Origin: Nannochloropsis salina CCMP1776
Lineage: Eukaryota; Sar; Eustigmatophyceae; Eustigmatales; Monodopsidaceae
DNA length: 64,000 bases
NCBI GenBank assembly: GCA_004565275.1
Contig: SDOX01000071.1
Coordinates: forward strand, 62,799 to 126,798
Reading direction: 5' to 3'
Shown: piece after piece, positions 20,547-31,993 of the stretch
Numbering within the stretch: position 1 is the stretch's first letter
How the letters are laid out: the number at the start of each line of letters is the position of its first letter
Position numbers and translations under genes: made by a program
The notes under the pieces: generated by a model
Databases searched by the model: none
What the model was told of the DNA's origin: nothing
The model's input: only the letters and a program-made list of their open reading frames with translations

Positions 20547-21122
20547 AGAGGCAGGATTGGCTCAAGGGAGGGTGGAAAATACGGGGTGGCTGTGGATGGA
20601 AGACGCGCTCTGTGTGCAACACTGACCGTGACATCATGAGCTTTATTTATGAGATATAAAAATCAAAGAATGTTTTAACAAGCAAAATCGTAACGCTTAA
20701 AACTCGTGTGACCCTTTCAGATCGACCCTTCGGGCGTGCACTTTACAGCTATCGCGCCACTCACGCAGGGCCATGTCTTCTCAACCTCATTCCTCTGCTT
20801 CCCATTCACACATGATGTGCCATCCGTTTAAATGAGCAGAACGACCTCTGAGCGTACGACTCTACCCTGCAACGTGCTTCTGCCAGGCTCAAGGACAAGT
20901 ACAGCGGACAAAAGCTTCAAGAGCTCGGCCTCAGCTCTTGCAGGCCCCCATCAGGTCCTTCTCCTCTTTATCCTTCCCGCATGACTTCTATCGTGGCACG
21001 CTCCCAGGGACATGGTGAAATGCTACATTGTTCTATCCCCCATACAAACGGGACTCAAATCTGGACAACTATCGTCTTTCCTACACTCTAGCCCCGGTCA
21101 CTTGTCCTCGCCTGCACACATC
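20547..21122. other. Intergenic between convergent genes
   Basis: The 3' flanks of the SMP-30 gene and of the convergent minus-strand unknown gene. Nothing else recognised. Confidence 0.4.
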
Positions 21123-22019
21123 TCACCTCTTGCGCGGCAATTTGGCGAGGCGAGCGTGGGCCTCTTGCGCCACTTTCTTCGCCAAGCCCCTGTCCCCCGT
21201 ACAGTTATAGACGTAAGCAAGCACCGGGAGCTCCCATATCGGCTTTTTCTCCCAATCTTCCTCTTCGAAACTCTCCCGCATCCTCTCCCACTTTGCGCGC
21301 AACGACGGCACCTTAGAACCCTCTTGCTCGCCAAGTGATGAAGCATTTGCTGTGCCATCTCCTTCTTGGGAGACGGCAGACGCTGCTGCTGACAGGAACT
21401 CCTCTTCCAAGGCGACGCACACCTCCCAGGCCGAGTCCAGCTCCACGGGCTGAACCGGTCGGTACGGCGAGAGGTCGACCACCACCTCATCGACAGCATC
21501 CGTCCCAAGACCTCGGTGTACCTCGATGCAGGGCCTGCCGAGGGCATCGCAGAGCTGCCTGTGTATATTAGCCAGCGGGCTCCCTTTCCGTTCCCTTCGG
21601 TAGCCCGTGCCCCGTAGCTGGACGAACCCCATCTTCTTGGCCAGGTCAAACTCTTTGCGCTCCATCTCATTGAGACGATGACAAATATTTCGGGAGCCTG
21701 TGCCGCGCTTTTTTGCCGCCTGACCGTGCGAGAGTCGTTCCACGTCGTCGAGGCTAGGTCGCCCTTTCGCGTAAGCATGCCGGCGGAGCAAGTCAGAGCG
21801 TGCATGCTGAGAAGGAAGATGGAACGGAGAAGAATGGAGATGGGCGTTCTTAATACATCTAGGCAATGCATGGAGAGGACTTGTGAAGGCCAACGATGCT
21901 CGGGCCATGGTACGCACTGGAGGCGATGCTGTCGCCGTCGTTGAAAGCAGGATGGTCGTGGCAGTGGTGGCTAAGGTACTCAGGGACGGCTGACGGCGAC
22001 GGGAAGAAGATGGAGGCAT
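21123..22019 (-). CDS. Unknown protein with likely organelle transit peptide
   Basis: A 298-residue frame from ATG 22019. The first ~75 residues are Ser/Thr/Ala/Arg-rich without acidic residues, as in plastid or mitochondrial transit peptides. The middle, residues ~88-165, looks like a conserved domain (SRNICHRLNEMERKEFDLAK and FVQLRGTGYRRERKGSPLAN). I cannot name the family. The C-terminal third is acidic and ends WELPVLAYVYNCTGDRGLAK with a basic tail. It converges on the SMP-30 gene. No catalytic motif recognised. Confidence 0.75.
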   Translation of the reverse strand: MPPSSSRRRQPSLSTLATTATTILLSTTATASPPVRTMARASLAFTSPLHALPRCIKNAHLHSSPFHLPSQHARSDLLRRHAYAKGRPSLDDVERLSHGQAAKKRGTGSRNICHRLNEMERKEFDLAKKMGFVQLRGTGYRRERKGSPLANIHRQLCDALGRPCIEVHRGLGTDAVDEVVVDLSPYRPVQPVELDSAWEVCVALEEEFLSAAASAVSQEGDGTANASSLGEQEGSKVPSLRAKWERMRESFEEEDWEKKPIWELPVLAYVYNCTGDRGLAKKVAQEAHARLAKLPRKR

Positions 22020-22751
22020 CTGTGAAGAATACTACGTACGCGAGAAAAATCATGGGAAGCTACTCGGCAAGATCTGATGTCTATCAAGACGCATGTCCGA
22101 GACTTGCACCTTAGTGATCGTACCGGGGTTTGAGTGAAAAATGCCACACGTTTCCCTCTATTTCTCACACACCCGACACTCTAATATCTGACATGAAATA
22201 TAAAGAGGGCTTGTCGGCTCCAGAATGGCGCAACCTCGTAGACACGAGGATCGAATATAACAACATCATCACATCTACCACGCACGCATCGCTGGAGCCG
22301 TCGGAGGCTTATCCCATCCACTTCTAGTAGTCCCCTACTTTCCTGATTTACGTTCCTACTGGTCCTGGATCCAATGATAGGGTATGGAAGGGAGGAAGTT
22401 GGTGAACTTCACCTTTTACAAATGCTACGCATACTGTTCTTTCCTTAATAAACTGCGAAAGATGCTGCAAGCTTGCCTGTGCGCGAGATCCCCTCAAAAA
22501 GAAGGACAGAACGTGAAGTAATAGGACAAAAGTCATGGAACTCACGTCGAAAGTTTGGTGCGCCCTATCTCTTTGCATTTCTTCGCCCGCTATGCCTGTC
22601 TCGTTTTTTTGCTTAAATGGGATAACTAAAGCGAAAAAAATCAGAAGGAAGTTTAAATAGCCTGTTGTCAGATCGTCGGGTGGGAACGTACTTACGATGG
22701 AACTCATTTGAATATGCAAATCGCCTTTCGGATCTAAATTATAACGGTTTG
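22020..22751. other. Intergenic
   Basis: Lies between the start of the unknown organelle-type protein and the end of the RCC1 gene. No gene, RNA or repeat recognised. Confidence 0.4.
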
Positions 22752-24678
22752 TTACTTTGTTTCATCTTCCTCTTTCATCAGCGCAAGTCGATGTATCAAT
22801 CCCTCCCCGTACCGGAGCATTCTTCTTTGCCTCCGCGGCTTCCTCCCTTTCTCGCTGTCCTCGTCAGCTCCTCCTCCTCCCACCTCTTCGCCCTCGCCCT
22901 TCGCCTCCCATTGAGAGCACACCGGCACAAATTGCGTCCATTCCCCCTGAAATTCCGCCTTGTACACGCCTAGGACCCCTTCGTCATCTACGCATTCCAA
23001 GAGCGTGTGCGCCATCCCTCCCCCCGTCCCAAACCGCCATCGCACTTCACCGCTTCCCTTCAAATTTACCTCCGGCAAAGACACGGGTGTCGGCTTGGGC
23101 TCCATCGATCGGATATTCGACCACATTCCAAACATGAACAGCCGCCAGGCCCCTGCCCCCGTCCCCTCGCCTCGCAGCAACACGCTCGTGTGGAAATGCC
23201 CGCACCCCACGTCCTCCACTGATCCTTTGACCCCTCCCGGCAGCTCCACCTCCCGCGGCAGCAGCTGGTCCTCATAGAGCTCGGACCCCTTCCCGGTGCC
23301 CTCGCTCCGACGCCCCAGGCCTTGCCACTTGCCCCAGATCCACACCATCCCCCCCTCCGCCAGAGCCGCCGCGTGGTTGAAGCCCGACGCCACCTTGACC
23401 ACCCTGGTTCCCTCCGGAAGGTCCACGCGACAAGCCGCATTGTGATTGACGGCCACGCCATTGCCTAATTGTCCTCTCTCCCCCTTGCCCCAGGCGAAGG
23501 CCCTCCCCGAGGCGGTGCAGCACACCGCATGCTGAAAGCCTAGGGCTATGTCCACCACCGGATCTCTAACGCGCCGCATGCCCTTCTCCCCACTCTCTCC
23601 AACCTCTGACTCCTTTAATTCCTCTTCGTCCAGTCCCTGCACAGGCACCATCGCGGTCCACACGTTCGCTACGTCGGCCGCTGCCATCTTCTGCGGCGTT
23701 GGACGCTCTCCCTCCCGCCCTCCCTCCCCCCCGATCCCCGGGATCAGCACAGTCCCTCCCACACCACACTGGCCAAAAGTGTTCTGGCCCATGCAGTAGA
23801 CTCGCCCGCTGGCCACGATAATCGCCGTGAGGGCGCCCGAACAGGCGACTCTCAATGGGCGCTCTCCCTCGGGCAGGGGAAAGACGCGGGGAGAGAGCAG
23901 TACGTCTTCTCGGAGGAAGGCGGCCGAGCCCTGCCTGGGGCTGTCAAACAACCGCTTCATCGCCTGGTGAATTCGGACGAGGAAGGGGAGGGACTGCCAC
24001 ATGTGTCGGAGGCTGAGGGCCTTGCGTACGTCGTGGGGGCGTCCGAAGAGGAGGAGGCGCCCGCAGCTGCTGACGACCGCCGTGTGCGCCCATCCCGCGG
24101 CGAAATCCTTGATTTGGTAAGGAGCAAGGGCGTCGATAGGCGTCCAGGTGGTTCTGTCTTGGAAATCACCATGGCCCAAGGTCCCCATGTAGCCCTGAAC
24201 CGAGTGGTGGGGAGGATCCACAGTGAGAGAGAGTCGGCATGATGGGAGTGGCGGGGGACACGTACAACCCGCATAGGCTACGTGTGTCGATCTCCAGGAG
24301 TCGTTAGAGGGAGAGCATGGTTGATTGAGCAAGGGTGCTGCGAGTTCACGACAAAGAGGGGGATGGGGATGAGGTGAACGCACAAAGGACCTGGTCTACC
24401 GGGACTTCTGTGAAGCGAGAAAAACATGCACACACCTCGCCCATGGAGTACAGGGTCGTATGGGTGGAAATTCTCCTTGACGAAAATGCGATGCATATTC
24501 TCAATTTCCCCGCACACGGAAACCGTACAGCGACTTGATAACCCCTGAGCGGGCGGGCTGGAAGAGTAGAGTGATGAAGGCATGATGAAGGCCCGAGGCA
24601 AAAGAATGATGAAATTCTCACAGGCACCATCGAAGTTGCTGCGAGCATGTCCTTCTGTCTGATTCTGAGTGCAATCAT
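22752..24678 (-). CDS. RCC1-repeat protein, two exons
   Basis: A seven-bladed beta-propeller type protein with RCC1 repeats. Exon 1 is 24678-24436 and exon 2 is 24194-22752; the intron of 241 bp has GT and AG ends. The join gives LYSMGEGYMGTLGHGDFQD, a standard repeat start, so the open frame upstream of the acceptor is not coding. Later repeats show WAHTAVVSSCGRLLLFGR, IIVASGRVYCMGQNTFGQCG, GFQHAVCCTASGRAFAWGKG and GFNHAAALAEGGMVWIWGKW. Length is 561 residues. The first ~70 residues (Arg, Ser, Pro, few acids) may be an organelle presequence. RCC1-like proteins include GTPase exchange factors and mitochondrial RNA or assembly factors, so the precise role stays open. The C-terminus is Glu/Lys-rich with a basic RRQRR patch. 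Confidence 0.9.
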
Positions 24679-24969
24679 CGCTGTACGTCGATAAAGCCTG
24701 TCGACGTGCGAAATAAGTAGACACGACCAAAACTGAGGGTGGGGAGGTCATGGGCAAAGGAAACATTGCAATAAAAAAGCATTCAATTCCGGTAATTTGA
24801 CACGACGACAATCATAAGTTGTCGGAGGATATCGGTGCGCATGATCTCATATTGAGACGAATGCGATGGGCGAAGAAAGTGCTCATCTTTTTTTGTAAAA
24901 CAACCCAAGACAGTCGTTCGTGTCCGGCGGCGCCTCCGTCCTCGATCGGATGCCTTCTGTTCTTATTGC

Positions 24970-27900
24970 ATGTTGTCTGGCTTCAACCCACCGCTAGCAT
25001 GTACATATGCGGTCCCACTCCTACGTATAAATTACCGGTCCATGTATGAATCGCATCAATGGACCAAATCATTGCCTCTGCCGAAAGGTGAAGAATCAAC
25101 GAGTGGCGTGATTGCCCAGACTTCACCTCCCAAGGAGATGTCCGAGCAATCATTAATCCTTCACCCTATGCTCGTACACAGACAGGAACGCTTCCATAGG
25201 GGGAACATCTTCTGTTTGCTGTCGTTTGGCTTGCGAAAGCGCTTTATCATGTCATTGGCGGCAACACACACAACACCAAAAGCGTCTCCCAGGAACGGGA
25301 ATGGAAAATCGGGGAGTACCGTACGTTTGCATGTAGTGGGTTTGCTGTGCATGGACTATTGCGGAAGAAATGTAGAGCGGGCCATATCTGCTTTGCCGTT
25401 TGTGGAGGAAGCTACCGTTGATTTTCCCAACGAAGTAGTCATAGTTAGCTTGAGGAATTCCGGGCCCCCACCTCCCGAGACTTTGAGTGCAATTTGCAAG
25501 GCCGTCAAGGACATCGGCTACGACATCCAGCGAGTGATTGACGTAGAGGACACTCAAAAGGGACAAGGCGACTCTGGTAAAGGGACTGTCGTGAAGGGGG
25601 GCGATAAAACAGGACCTAGCCACGGCGAAGGGAAGGGCCGGGACGGACGACAATTGGGAGCTACTGACCAAGCAGCCAGGGCTTACCCCTACAGCACCGA
25701 AGTGGAGATATCGGTGGGAGGGATGACATGCCAGTCCTGCGTGCGTAAGCTGAGCCGGGCTTTGGAGCCATTGCGGGCCGTGGAAGCCGGGTCTGTGGAT
25801 GTGGACTTGGAAGCTGGTGTGGTGAGCGTGCGGGTCAAGGGGGGAGGGGGGACTGAGGACGAGGAAGGACGACAAAGGAAGGGCAGCATGGTCGACGAGT
25901 TGAAAAGAGCCGTGGAGAGCGTGGGGTTGGAGTGGCGGGGGCACTACTTGACTTTGATGGGGCATAAGGGCTCTCTGGGCGGGAGCACGAAGGACCTGGC
26001 GGCGGTCCGGGAGGGGACGGGCATCGCCGACGGGGACAAGGGCAGTGGAGCCACGAAGGGAGCGAAAAGGTGTTGCCAAAAGGCCATGGGTAAAGAAGGT
26101 AGGGTGAAGGAGGAGGAGGAGGAGGAGGAGGAGGCGGAGGCACGCGCGATCACCGCGAAGTCCTTGCTGGCAGAGCTTGAGCGGCAGCTGGAGGCGTCTC
26201 GTCGAGCCAGGGACAGCTCGGAGCCGACAGTGGTGGAGGTGGGCCTTGAGGTGTGGCCCACGCAGCGGCAAGGACAGGGAGGGGAAGGGGAGGGGGATGG
26301 ATGGAGGGACGAACGGGCGAGCCGAAACAGGGCTCGAAACGCCTTGCGAGGTGCGGAGGGCGTGGTCTGTGCCCGTGTGGTGGAGGAGGATAGGCGCAGC
26401 CACTTGATGCTCGCGAGAGTACGCGTTCGCTGTAGGGGATCGGAAACGCGAGGGAGGGAAAGTGAAAGAGCGCGAGAAGGAAGCGCTGTGGGAGGATGCG
26501 AGGGGGGGAAGGCCCCGGCCTTGGTGACGGCCGTGGGGAAAGCAGGTTTCGCGGCGAGGGAGATCCCCGCCAAGGAGGCGAGAGAGCGGATCCAAGCCCT
26601 GGAATGCCCCTCGAGGTCCTCATCGGTACCCTCGTCGTCCCCTTCCTCCCCCCGCCGGCGCCAGCAGCAGCCCCTACTCCCCCCCACCGCCCACACGTCC
26701 ACCGCCCTCGGCCCTGCTCTCACGGCCCCTTCCCTGGGAAAGGCCTTGCCGCGCCCGCCCGGCCCCCGTCCTCGGGAGGTGGGGCACCTGGGGGACGCCA
26801 CGGCGGTCTTCGACGTGAGGGGCATGACCTGCGGCGCCTGCGTTTCCACGCTGGAGACCGCCCTGGCCCGCGTCCCGGGAGTGGTGACTGCCAAAGTGGC
26901 CCTTCTGTCCGAGCGCGCCGAGGTCCTCTTCGACTCGGAGGTCACGGATACCAAAAAACTGACGGCCGCCATAAAAGCGGTGGGCTACGATGCTTCCCTG
27001 CGGACGAGCGCCAAAGAGGACGGGGTCAAGAGCCTCTCTACAGCCCTCTTCGAGGTACAGGTGCCGACCACGGTGAGGGAAGACGGGAGCAGGGAAGGGA
27101 CGGGGCGGGAGAGGGAGCGGCGGAGGTTCTTGGCGGGGCTATACCAGGGTCTGGCGGGGACAGAGGGCGTCCTGGCCGTCGAACTCCGGGAGCCGGCCTC
27201 CTCGCTGCTCGTGGGGCGGGGGCGGGGGGAGGGGGATAGGGTGCAGGTGGCGGTCTCCTATGAGTCGGAGCTGGTGGGCCTGCGGGATCTAACGCATGCC
27301 ATGCGCCGGAATGGATACGCGGCTCGCTTCCTTCCCCAAGGACCCTCTCCGTCGTCCCCGGCTCTGAGTCTGGCGGCCAAGCAGGAAGCCCACCTGCGAG
27401 AGGCGTGGCACCGGCTGTGCTTTGCGCTGTTCTTCTCGGCGCCCGTCGTTCTTTTGGCCATGGCCCCCTCCTCGACCCTCTTCCCCTCCATGCCCCCAAC
27501 TCTTCCCCCCTTTCGCGATCTTATCTTTTTCCTTCTCTCCACCCCAGTCCAGTTCGGGGCGGGTGCCGTGTTCTACCGCGAGGCTTACAAGGGCTTGCGT
27601 GGGAGCTCCTACGGGATGGCCTTGCTGGTGGCCATGGGGACCACGACGGCTTGGGGCTTCGCTGTCTTCTCGCTGCTCAGGGCCTGGGCGAGCGGATGGG
27701 TTCTGCCCAGCAACAGCGACTTCTTCATGACGAGCTGCATGCTCCTGTCTTTCATCCTATTCGGGAAGTATCTGGAGCACGCCGCCAAGAAGCGGACGAG
27801 CACGGCCCTGACCAAGCTGATGGACATCGCGCCCAAGGTTGCTTTGCTTCTTGTGGTGGAAGACCGGGTGAGAGAGGAGGGAGAAGAGTGGGATCCGGTC

Positions 27901-29880
27901 GAGCAGACCGAGGGACGAGGCCCCGCGAGCACCAGCGACTATGAAGGGATTGGCAAGGGCGGCGGGTTTGCAGTCGGTCAGGTCGACGGCGTCGCGGACG
28001 CGGCTGCGGGGCCGTCGGCGGTGGTGGAAGAAGAGATGATCTCTGTGGAGCTGGTCCAGCGGGGGGACCTCTTGAAGGTAGTCCGGGGTACTCAGGTGCC
28101 GGCGGACGGGGTGGTGCTGCGTGGCGAGGGCTTCGTGGACGAGGCCTTGATCACCGGGGAGTCGCTGCCTGTGACCAAGCGGGCGGGGGACCGGGTCATG
28201 GGCGGGAGTCTGAACACGGAGGGCCTCTTCGTCATGCGCGTCACGGGCATTGACGAGGACTCGACGCTACGGCAGATCATTCGTCTCATGGAGGACGCCC
28301 AGCTCTCCAAGGCACCCATCCAGGCCCTGGCGGATCGGATCGCCGGTTCCTTCGCGCTCGCCGTGCTGGCCATCTCCCTCCTGACCTTCACGGGCTGGCT
28401 TTTCGCCCTCTACCTTGGCTGGGTCCCCGATTCCTGGCTCCCGTCGGAGCAGACCGCCACAGGGAAGGCCTCTCCCTTCGTCTTAGCGCTGACTTTAGGA
28501 GTCTCGACGATGGTTGTGGCGTGCCCGTGTGCCATGGGGCTGGCCACGCCCACTGCCATCATGGTGGGCACAGGGGTGGGGGCGGCAAACGGTATTTTGA
28601 TCAAGGGCGGGGAGGCCTTGGAGAAGGCGTACCGGCTATCGGCGGTTGTGTTCGATAAAACGGGGACCCTGACGCAGGGGCAGCTGGCAGTGGACCGGTT
28701 CGTGCTGTTGGAGGACGAGACAAAGGAGGAGCATGAGGGCCGAGGGGAAGGGGTGCAAACAGCTTCTTCCTTTTCCTCGTTTGCTTCCATCGTGTGGGCA
28801 GTGGCTAGTGCTGAAAGAGGCTCGGAGCATCCCGTGGCGAAATGCATTGTGCGGTACTATTCCTCGCTTGCCTCCTCCTTCTCGTCATCGTCTTCTCCAC
28901 CTTCTTCCGTCCCTCTTCGTGTCCCTGCTTTCTTTGCACCTTTGGTGGAGCCTCAAGACTTTCATGCCGTCTCAGGAAAAGGCCTTCTTTGTCGCGTCGG
29001 CATGCGCAAAGTTGCCGTTGGTACTCGGGCATGGCTTGCAGAAGTCCACGCTTCGCCTCCCTCTCCAGCTGCTCTTAAAGCGGCCAAGGATGCCGAAAAT
29101 CTAGGGAAAATTGTGGTATGGGCCGCCTTCGACGGAAAGACCGCCGCTCGGATCGAGATACTCGACCAACCTCGTCCTGAGGCCGAGGTTGTCGTTCAGG
29201 CCCTGACCGACTCGCTCAAGCTAGAGGTTTACATGGTGAGTGGCGACAATGCGAGGACGGCGTCGACCGTAGCGCGAGGACTGCGAATCCCTCCCTCCCA
29301 TGTCATGGCAGAGACATTGCCTTCCAACAAGGTGGCGAAAATTAAGGATTTGCAAAGCCGTGGGCACGTGGTGGCAATGGTCGGCGATGGAATAAATGAC
29401 GCGCCGGCCTTGGCGCAAGCAGATGTGGGCTTGGCCATCGGTGCGGGAGTAGAGGTAGCTCAAGAGGCGGCGGATATGGTGCTTATCAAATCTGATCTGA
29501 GGGGTGTCCTAATTGCCATCCATTTGTCGAGAACTATTGTCCGTCGCATCTATTTGAACTTGGTCTGGGCCTTGCTATACAACGTTGTGAGCATTCCTTT
29601 GGCTGCAGGCTTACTATTGCCCTGGCTGCACACTGCGATCCCGCCATACGTTGCAGGGGCAGCTATGGCTCTTTCCAGTGTCTCTGTGCTGGCGAGTTCC
29701 CTAGACTTGAAGCGCTACAAGCCGCCCAACGTCGTAAATGGTGCCTCGGAGGACAGAGGATGCCTCATCGGGGGAAAAGGCCGACAGAATATTGATGCAG
29801 GGGGTTGGCGACAGGTCAATGACACATGCGGTTTACTAGCATATCAAGCGCACAGAGAGACAAGTTACGGAGGTCTTTGA
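24970..29880 (+). CDS. Cu+-transporting P1B-type ATPase with several HMA domains
   Basis: A 1636-codon frame from ATG 24970; a later start at ATG 25249 (MSLAATHTTPK) is equally possible. It has three recognisable heavy-metal-associated domains: ~residues 117-165 with an unusual LLCMDYCGRN (five-residue C-MDY-C), ~245-310 with GMTCQSC, and ~612-680 with GMTCGAC. Long Glu- and Pro-rich linkers separate them. The catalytic core follows: LITGES phosphatase motif, VVACPCAMGLATPTA with the transmembrane CPC metal site, FDKTGTLTQGQ phosphorylation site, ERGSEHPVAK, and MVGDGINDAPALAQ. Two hydrophobic segments near the end complete the membrane domain. It pumps Cu+ (or Ag+) out of the cytosol, probably into Golgi or plastid, using ATP. 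It is longer than typical members (~1000-1500 residues) because of the linkers. It belongs to the GC-rich conserved block, not the repeat-rich end. Confidence 0.95.
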   Translation: MLSGFNPPLACTYAVPLLRINYRSMYESHQWTKSLPLPKGEESTSGVIAQTSPPKEMSEQSLILHPMLVHRQERFHRGNIFCLLSFGLRKRFIMSLAATHTTPKASPRNGNGKSGSTVRLHVVGLLCMDYCGRNVERAISALPFVEEATVDFPNEVVIVSLRNSGPPPPETLSAICKAVKDIGYDIQRVIDVEDTQKGQGDSGKGTVVKGGDKTGPSHGEGKGRDGRQLGATDQAARAYPYSTEVEISVGGMTCQSCVRKLSRALEPLRAVEAGSVDVDLEAGVVSVRVKGGGGTEDEEGRQRKGSMVDELKRAVESVGLEWRGHYLTLMGHKGSLGGSTKDLAAVREGTGIADGDKGSGATKGAKRCCQKAMGKEGRVKEEEEEEEEAEARAITAKSLLAELERQLEASRRARDSSEPTVVEVGLEVWPTQRQGQGGEGEGDGWRDERASRNRARNALRGAEGVVCARVVEEDRRSHLMLARVRVRCRGSETRGRESERAREGSAVGGCEGGKAPALVTAVGKAGFAAREIPAKEARERIQALECPSRSSSVPSSSPSSPRRRQQQPLLPPTAHTSTALGPALTAPSLGKALPRPPGPRPREVGHLGDATAVFDVRGMTCGACVSTLETALARVPGVVTAKVALLSERAEVLFDSEVTDTKKLTAAIKAVGYDASLRTSAKEDGVKSLSTALFEVQVPTTVREDGSREGTGRERERRRFLAGLYQGLAGTEGVLAVELREPASSLLVGRGRGEGDRVQVAVSYESELVGLRDLTHAMRRNGYAARFLPQGPSPSSPALSLAAKQEAHLREAWHRLCFALFFSAPVVLLAMAPSSTLFPSMPPTLPPFRDLIFFLLSTPVQFGAGAVFYREAYKGLRGSSYGMALLVAMGTTTAWGFAVFSLLRAWASGWVLPSNSDFFMTSCMLLSFILFGKYLEHAAKKRTSTALTKLMDIAPKVALLLVVEDRVREEGEEWDPVEQTEGRGPASTSDYEGIGKGGGFAVGQVDGVADAAAGPSAVVEEEMISVELVQRGDLLKVVRGTQVPADGVVLRGEGFVDEALITGESLPVTKRAGDRVMGGSLNTEGLFVMRVTGIDEDSTLRQIIRLMEDAQLSKAPIQALADRIAGSFALAVLAISLLTFTGWLFALYLGWVPDSWLPSEQTATGKASPFVLALTLGVSTMVVACPCAMGLATPTAIMVGTGVGAANGILIKGGEALEKAYRLSAVVFDKTGTLTQGQLAVDRFVLLEDETKEEHEGRGEGVQTASSFSSFASIVWAVASAERGSEHPVAKCIVRYYSSLASSFSSSSSPPSSVPLRVPAFFAPLVEPQDFHAVSGKGLLCRVGMRKVAVGTRAWLAEVHASPPSPAALKAAKDAENLGKIVVWAAFDGKTAARIEILDQPRPEAEVVVQALTDSLKLEVYMVSGDNARTASTVARGLRIPPSHVMAETLPSNKVAKIKDLQSRGHVVAMVGDGINDAPALAQADVGLAIGAGVEVAQEAADMVLIKSDLRGVLIAIHLSRTIVRRIYLNLVWALLYNVVSIPLAAGLLLPWLHTAIPPYVAGAAMALSSVSVLASSLDLKRYKPPNVVNGASEDRGCLIGGKGRQNIDAGGWRQVNDTCGLLAYQAHRETSYGGL

Positions 29881-31090
29881 TGAGTCGTCCCATTTTCCTG
29901 CATCAGAGATTAATTATGCAGCCAGTCAAGGCCAGCTTTGAAATTTATTTGCCAATTGGGCAGCTATAATATGTAGCAACAAAACTTTGATCCTAGATGC
30001 TAGTTTCACCTTGTGAAATCTAGACATTGCTTTACACATGTGCATACTTGTTAAGCCTGACGAGGTGACAAGAAAAAGTCACAATCAGTGGCGGGTTTCG
30101 AGTCTGGAAGCGTCATTTGTCCGACGAATCACGTGGACTTGGCTCCTCCAGTTTAAGAAGGTCCCTTCTCTCTATGTATGAAACTAGATACTCTCACACC
30201 ACGTATATAAGGCCTCAATAGTCAGCCCCTTGAAACACTCTCAATCTCATAATGTGTAAAAATGTTCTCAAGAGCGAAGCTGAAAAATGTAGGAATTCAC
30301 TTTGCGACCCTTTTAAAAATAAGTCAATAATAATAAATAGTCGTACAATGCTGATCAAGGGGTATCTTCCGAATGTGTTAATGTGATTATTATGCTGTTG
30401 ATTTTTTTCCATAATAACGTGGTTTTCATGCGCTTAGTTAGGTATGTGTGTTATCAATCATTTTTGCTTTTGTTGCCAGCACTTTTTGATATCAGAACAC
30501 ACGGCTGTCGCTTTGTATGGCTTTTTAGAAATTTCAAGGAGTAGGCAGCACAACTTATACACATACTGAGATAGTGTCATCGTATAAGTAGAGTTGAAAC
30601 ACTGATGCACATGGATATACTTATTTTTGATGCAGCACGGCACGGCCGATCGCTGAGCTAAGAGTTGCAAAGACTTGACGAGCACCGATTAATAACTCGG
30701 ATTCTCAGATTTTATATCCTTACACCTGTCAAAGCTGACGAGGTACAGATTGGCCAGTCTCCGGGACGTCAGAGAGCCTTGGTATGACTTGAGCTTAAAT
30801 GTCTTCTACTTTCTTCGATTACCCTTCATCGTGAAGGTCTAAAGGTCTGCGCGTTTGCATCAGTACGTTAGAAATCGACATGATGGTGCCCCGCTTCTTG
30901 AATATATAAGGGCGCCCACCATATACACAGGGAAACGAAATCCGCCTGCAGGGTTATCAATAGTCTTTGGTCTTGTTACCAACACTTTTTGATATCAAAA
31001 TACATGGCTGTCGCTTTGTGTGGATTATCGGATATTTCAAGGAATGAGCAGCACATCTTACATCCATACGGAGAATTTGTCATCAAAATA
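29881..31090. other. Intergenic with a short direct repeat
   Basis: AT-rich, no gene recognised. A ~130-base segment at about 30455-30590 (CACTTTTTGATATCAGAACA, GGCTGTCGCTTTGT, AATTTCAAGGA) is repeated in diverged form at about 30965-31085 (CACTTTTTGATATCAAAATA, GGCTGTCGCTTTGT, ATTTCAAGGAAT). Confidence 0.6.
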
Positions 31091-31094
31091 AATT

Positions 31095-31936
31095 AGTCCT
31101 GTTTACATGTGAAACAGAGTGATTGATAGCACAGTTGTTGATTCAATTCGTATTAGGATCACCTTTTATTAGGAAGACGACTAAGCTGAGCATTCGACGG
31201 CGTCGATTTTTAATGTTTGGCGACTGTATCTTGTCGACCTAAGAAGTAGAAGTATCAGGGATTTAATGATGCTTCAGGACTTGATGAATTGACTTAAGCA
31301 TTTGCTATTCTGCTGCACTACAATATGACGAAATTGAGTGATTTTAGATAGCTTTCTTTGTAGCAGGTATGGAATATGGAAATAGGCAGGCATGGACATA
31401 TGTCTTCAAAACTTGGAAGTCTACGGCTGTAGGAGTCCAGATAGTCGAGACCACTCCCGAGATTCGCCGAAAAAATGGTAAATTCCAAGGTAGATTCTAG
31501 TGAAACTCCCGAATCTTCGTCGTTCAAAACGTTTTTTCCGAGATGCGCCTACACTCGAGGCATTGAATCGAATCTAGATTCTACTTACATTATTCCAAGC
31601 TCCCCAGAGTTTCGAGAGCTGAAAACAGTTTATCTTTCAATTGGCATCAAGCGTTTTCCTAGTTTGTAGTCCTTGTCGTACATCCCTCCCCTTCAGAACC
31701 AATTTGTCTTGTCTTTACAATCATGGTGCTTCTGATATTTTGTAACATTTTGAAAATGTACATCACAAAAAGGGTACGAACTCTTTACTTTATGGACAGA
31801 TTTGCACGAGTAATATGTACCTGATATGGGTCACGATCATCTTCGCAAGAGTTCCTACACATAAAACTCATGAAGGGCCTTCACAAACATGTCTAGCAAA
31901 AAACATTGTCCTCAAGTAGAGCTCATGGCATGTAAA
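31095..31936 (+). repeat. ~840-bp duplicated upstream segment, copy 1
   Basis: Matches 37022-37847 in the same orientation with a few percent differences, from ACATGTGAAACAGAGTG through GGAAGACGACTAAGCTGAGC to CCTCAAGTAGAGCTCATGGC. It ends 58 bases before the ATG of the two-domain glycosyltransferase. It contains interspersed repeat copy C. Confidence 0.93.
31440..31680 (+). repeat. Interspersed hairpin repeat family, copy C
   Basis: CTCCCGAGATTCGCCGAAA, then TTCTAGTGAAACTCCCGAAT, then GGCATTGAATCGAATCTAGA and TTTCAATTGGCATCAAGCG. The block order is the same as in copies A, B, D and (inverted) E. It lies inside the duplicated 840-bp segment. Confidence 0.8.
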
Positions 31937-31993
31937 CGAATCCTCTCTCACATTCTTCCACACGAGACGTTGCAGTGACATTACGGCGAAATA

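Noticed and set aside
25252-26972. Large minus-strand frames opposite the Cu+-ATPase
   Set aside because: They mirror a GC-rich coding region; the plus-strand frame carries all P-type ATPase motifs.
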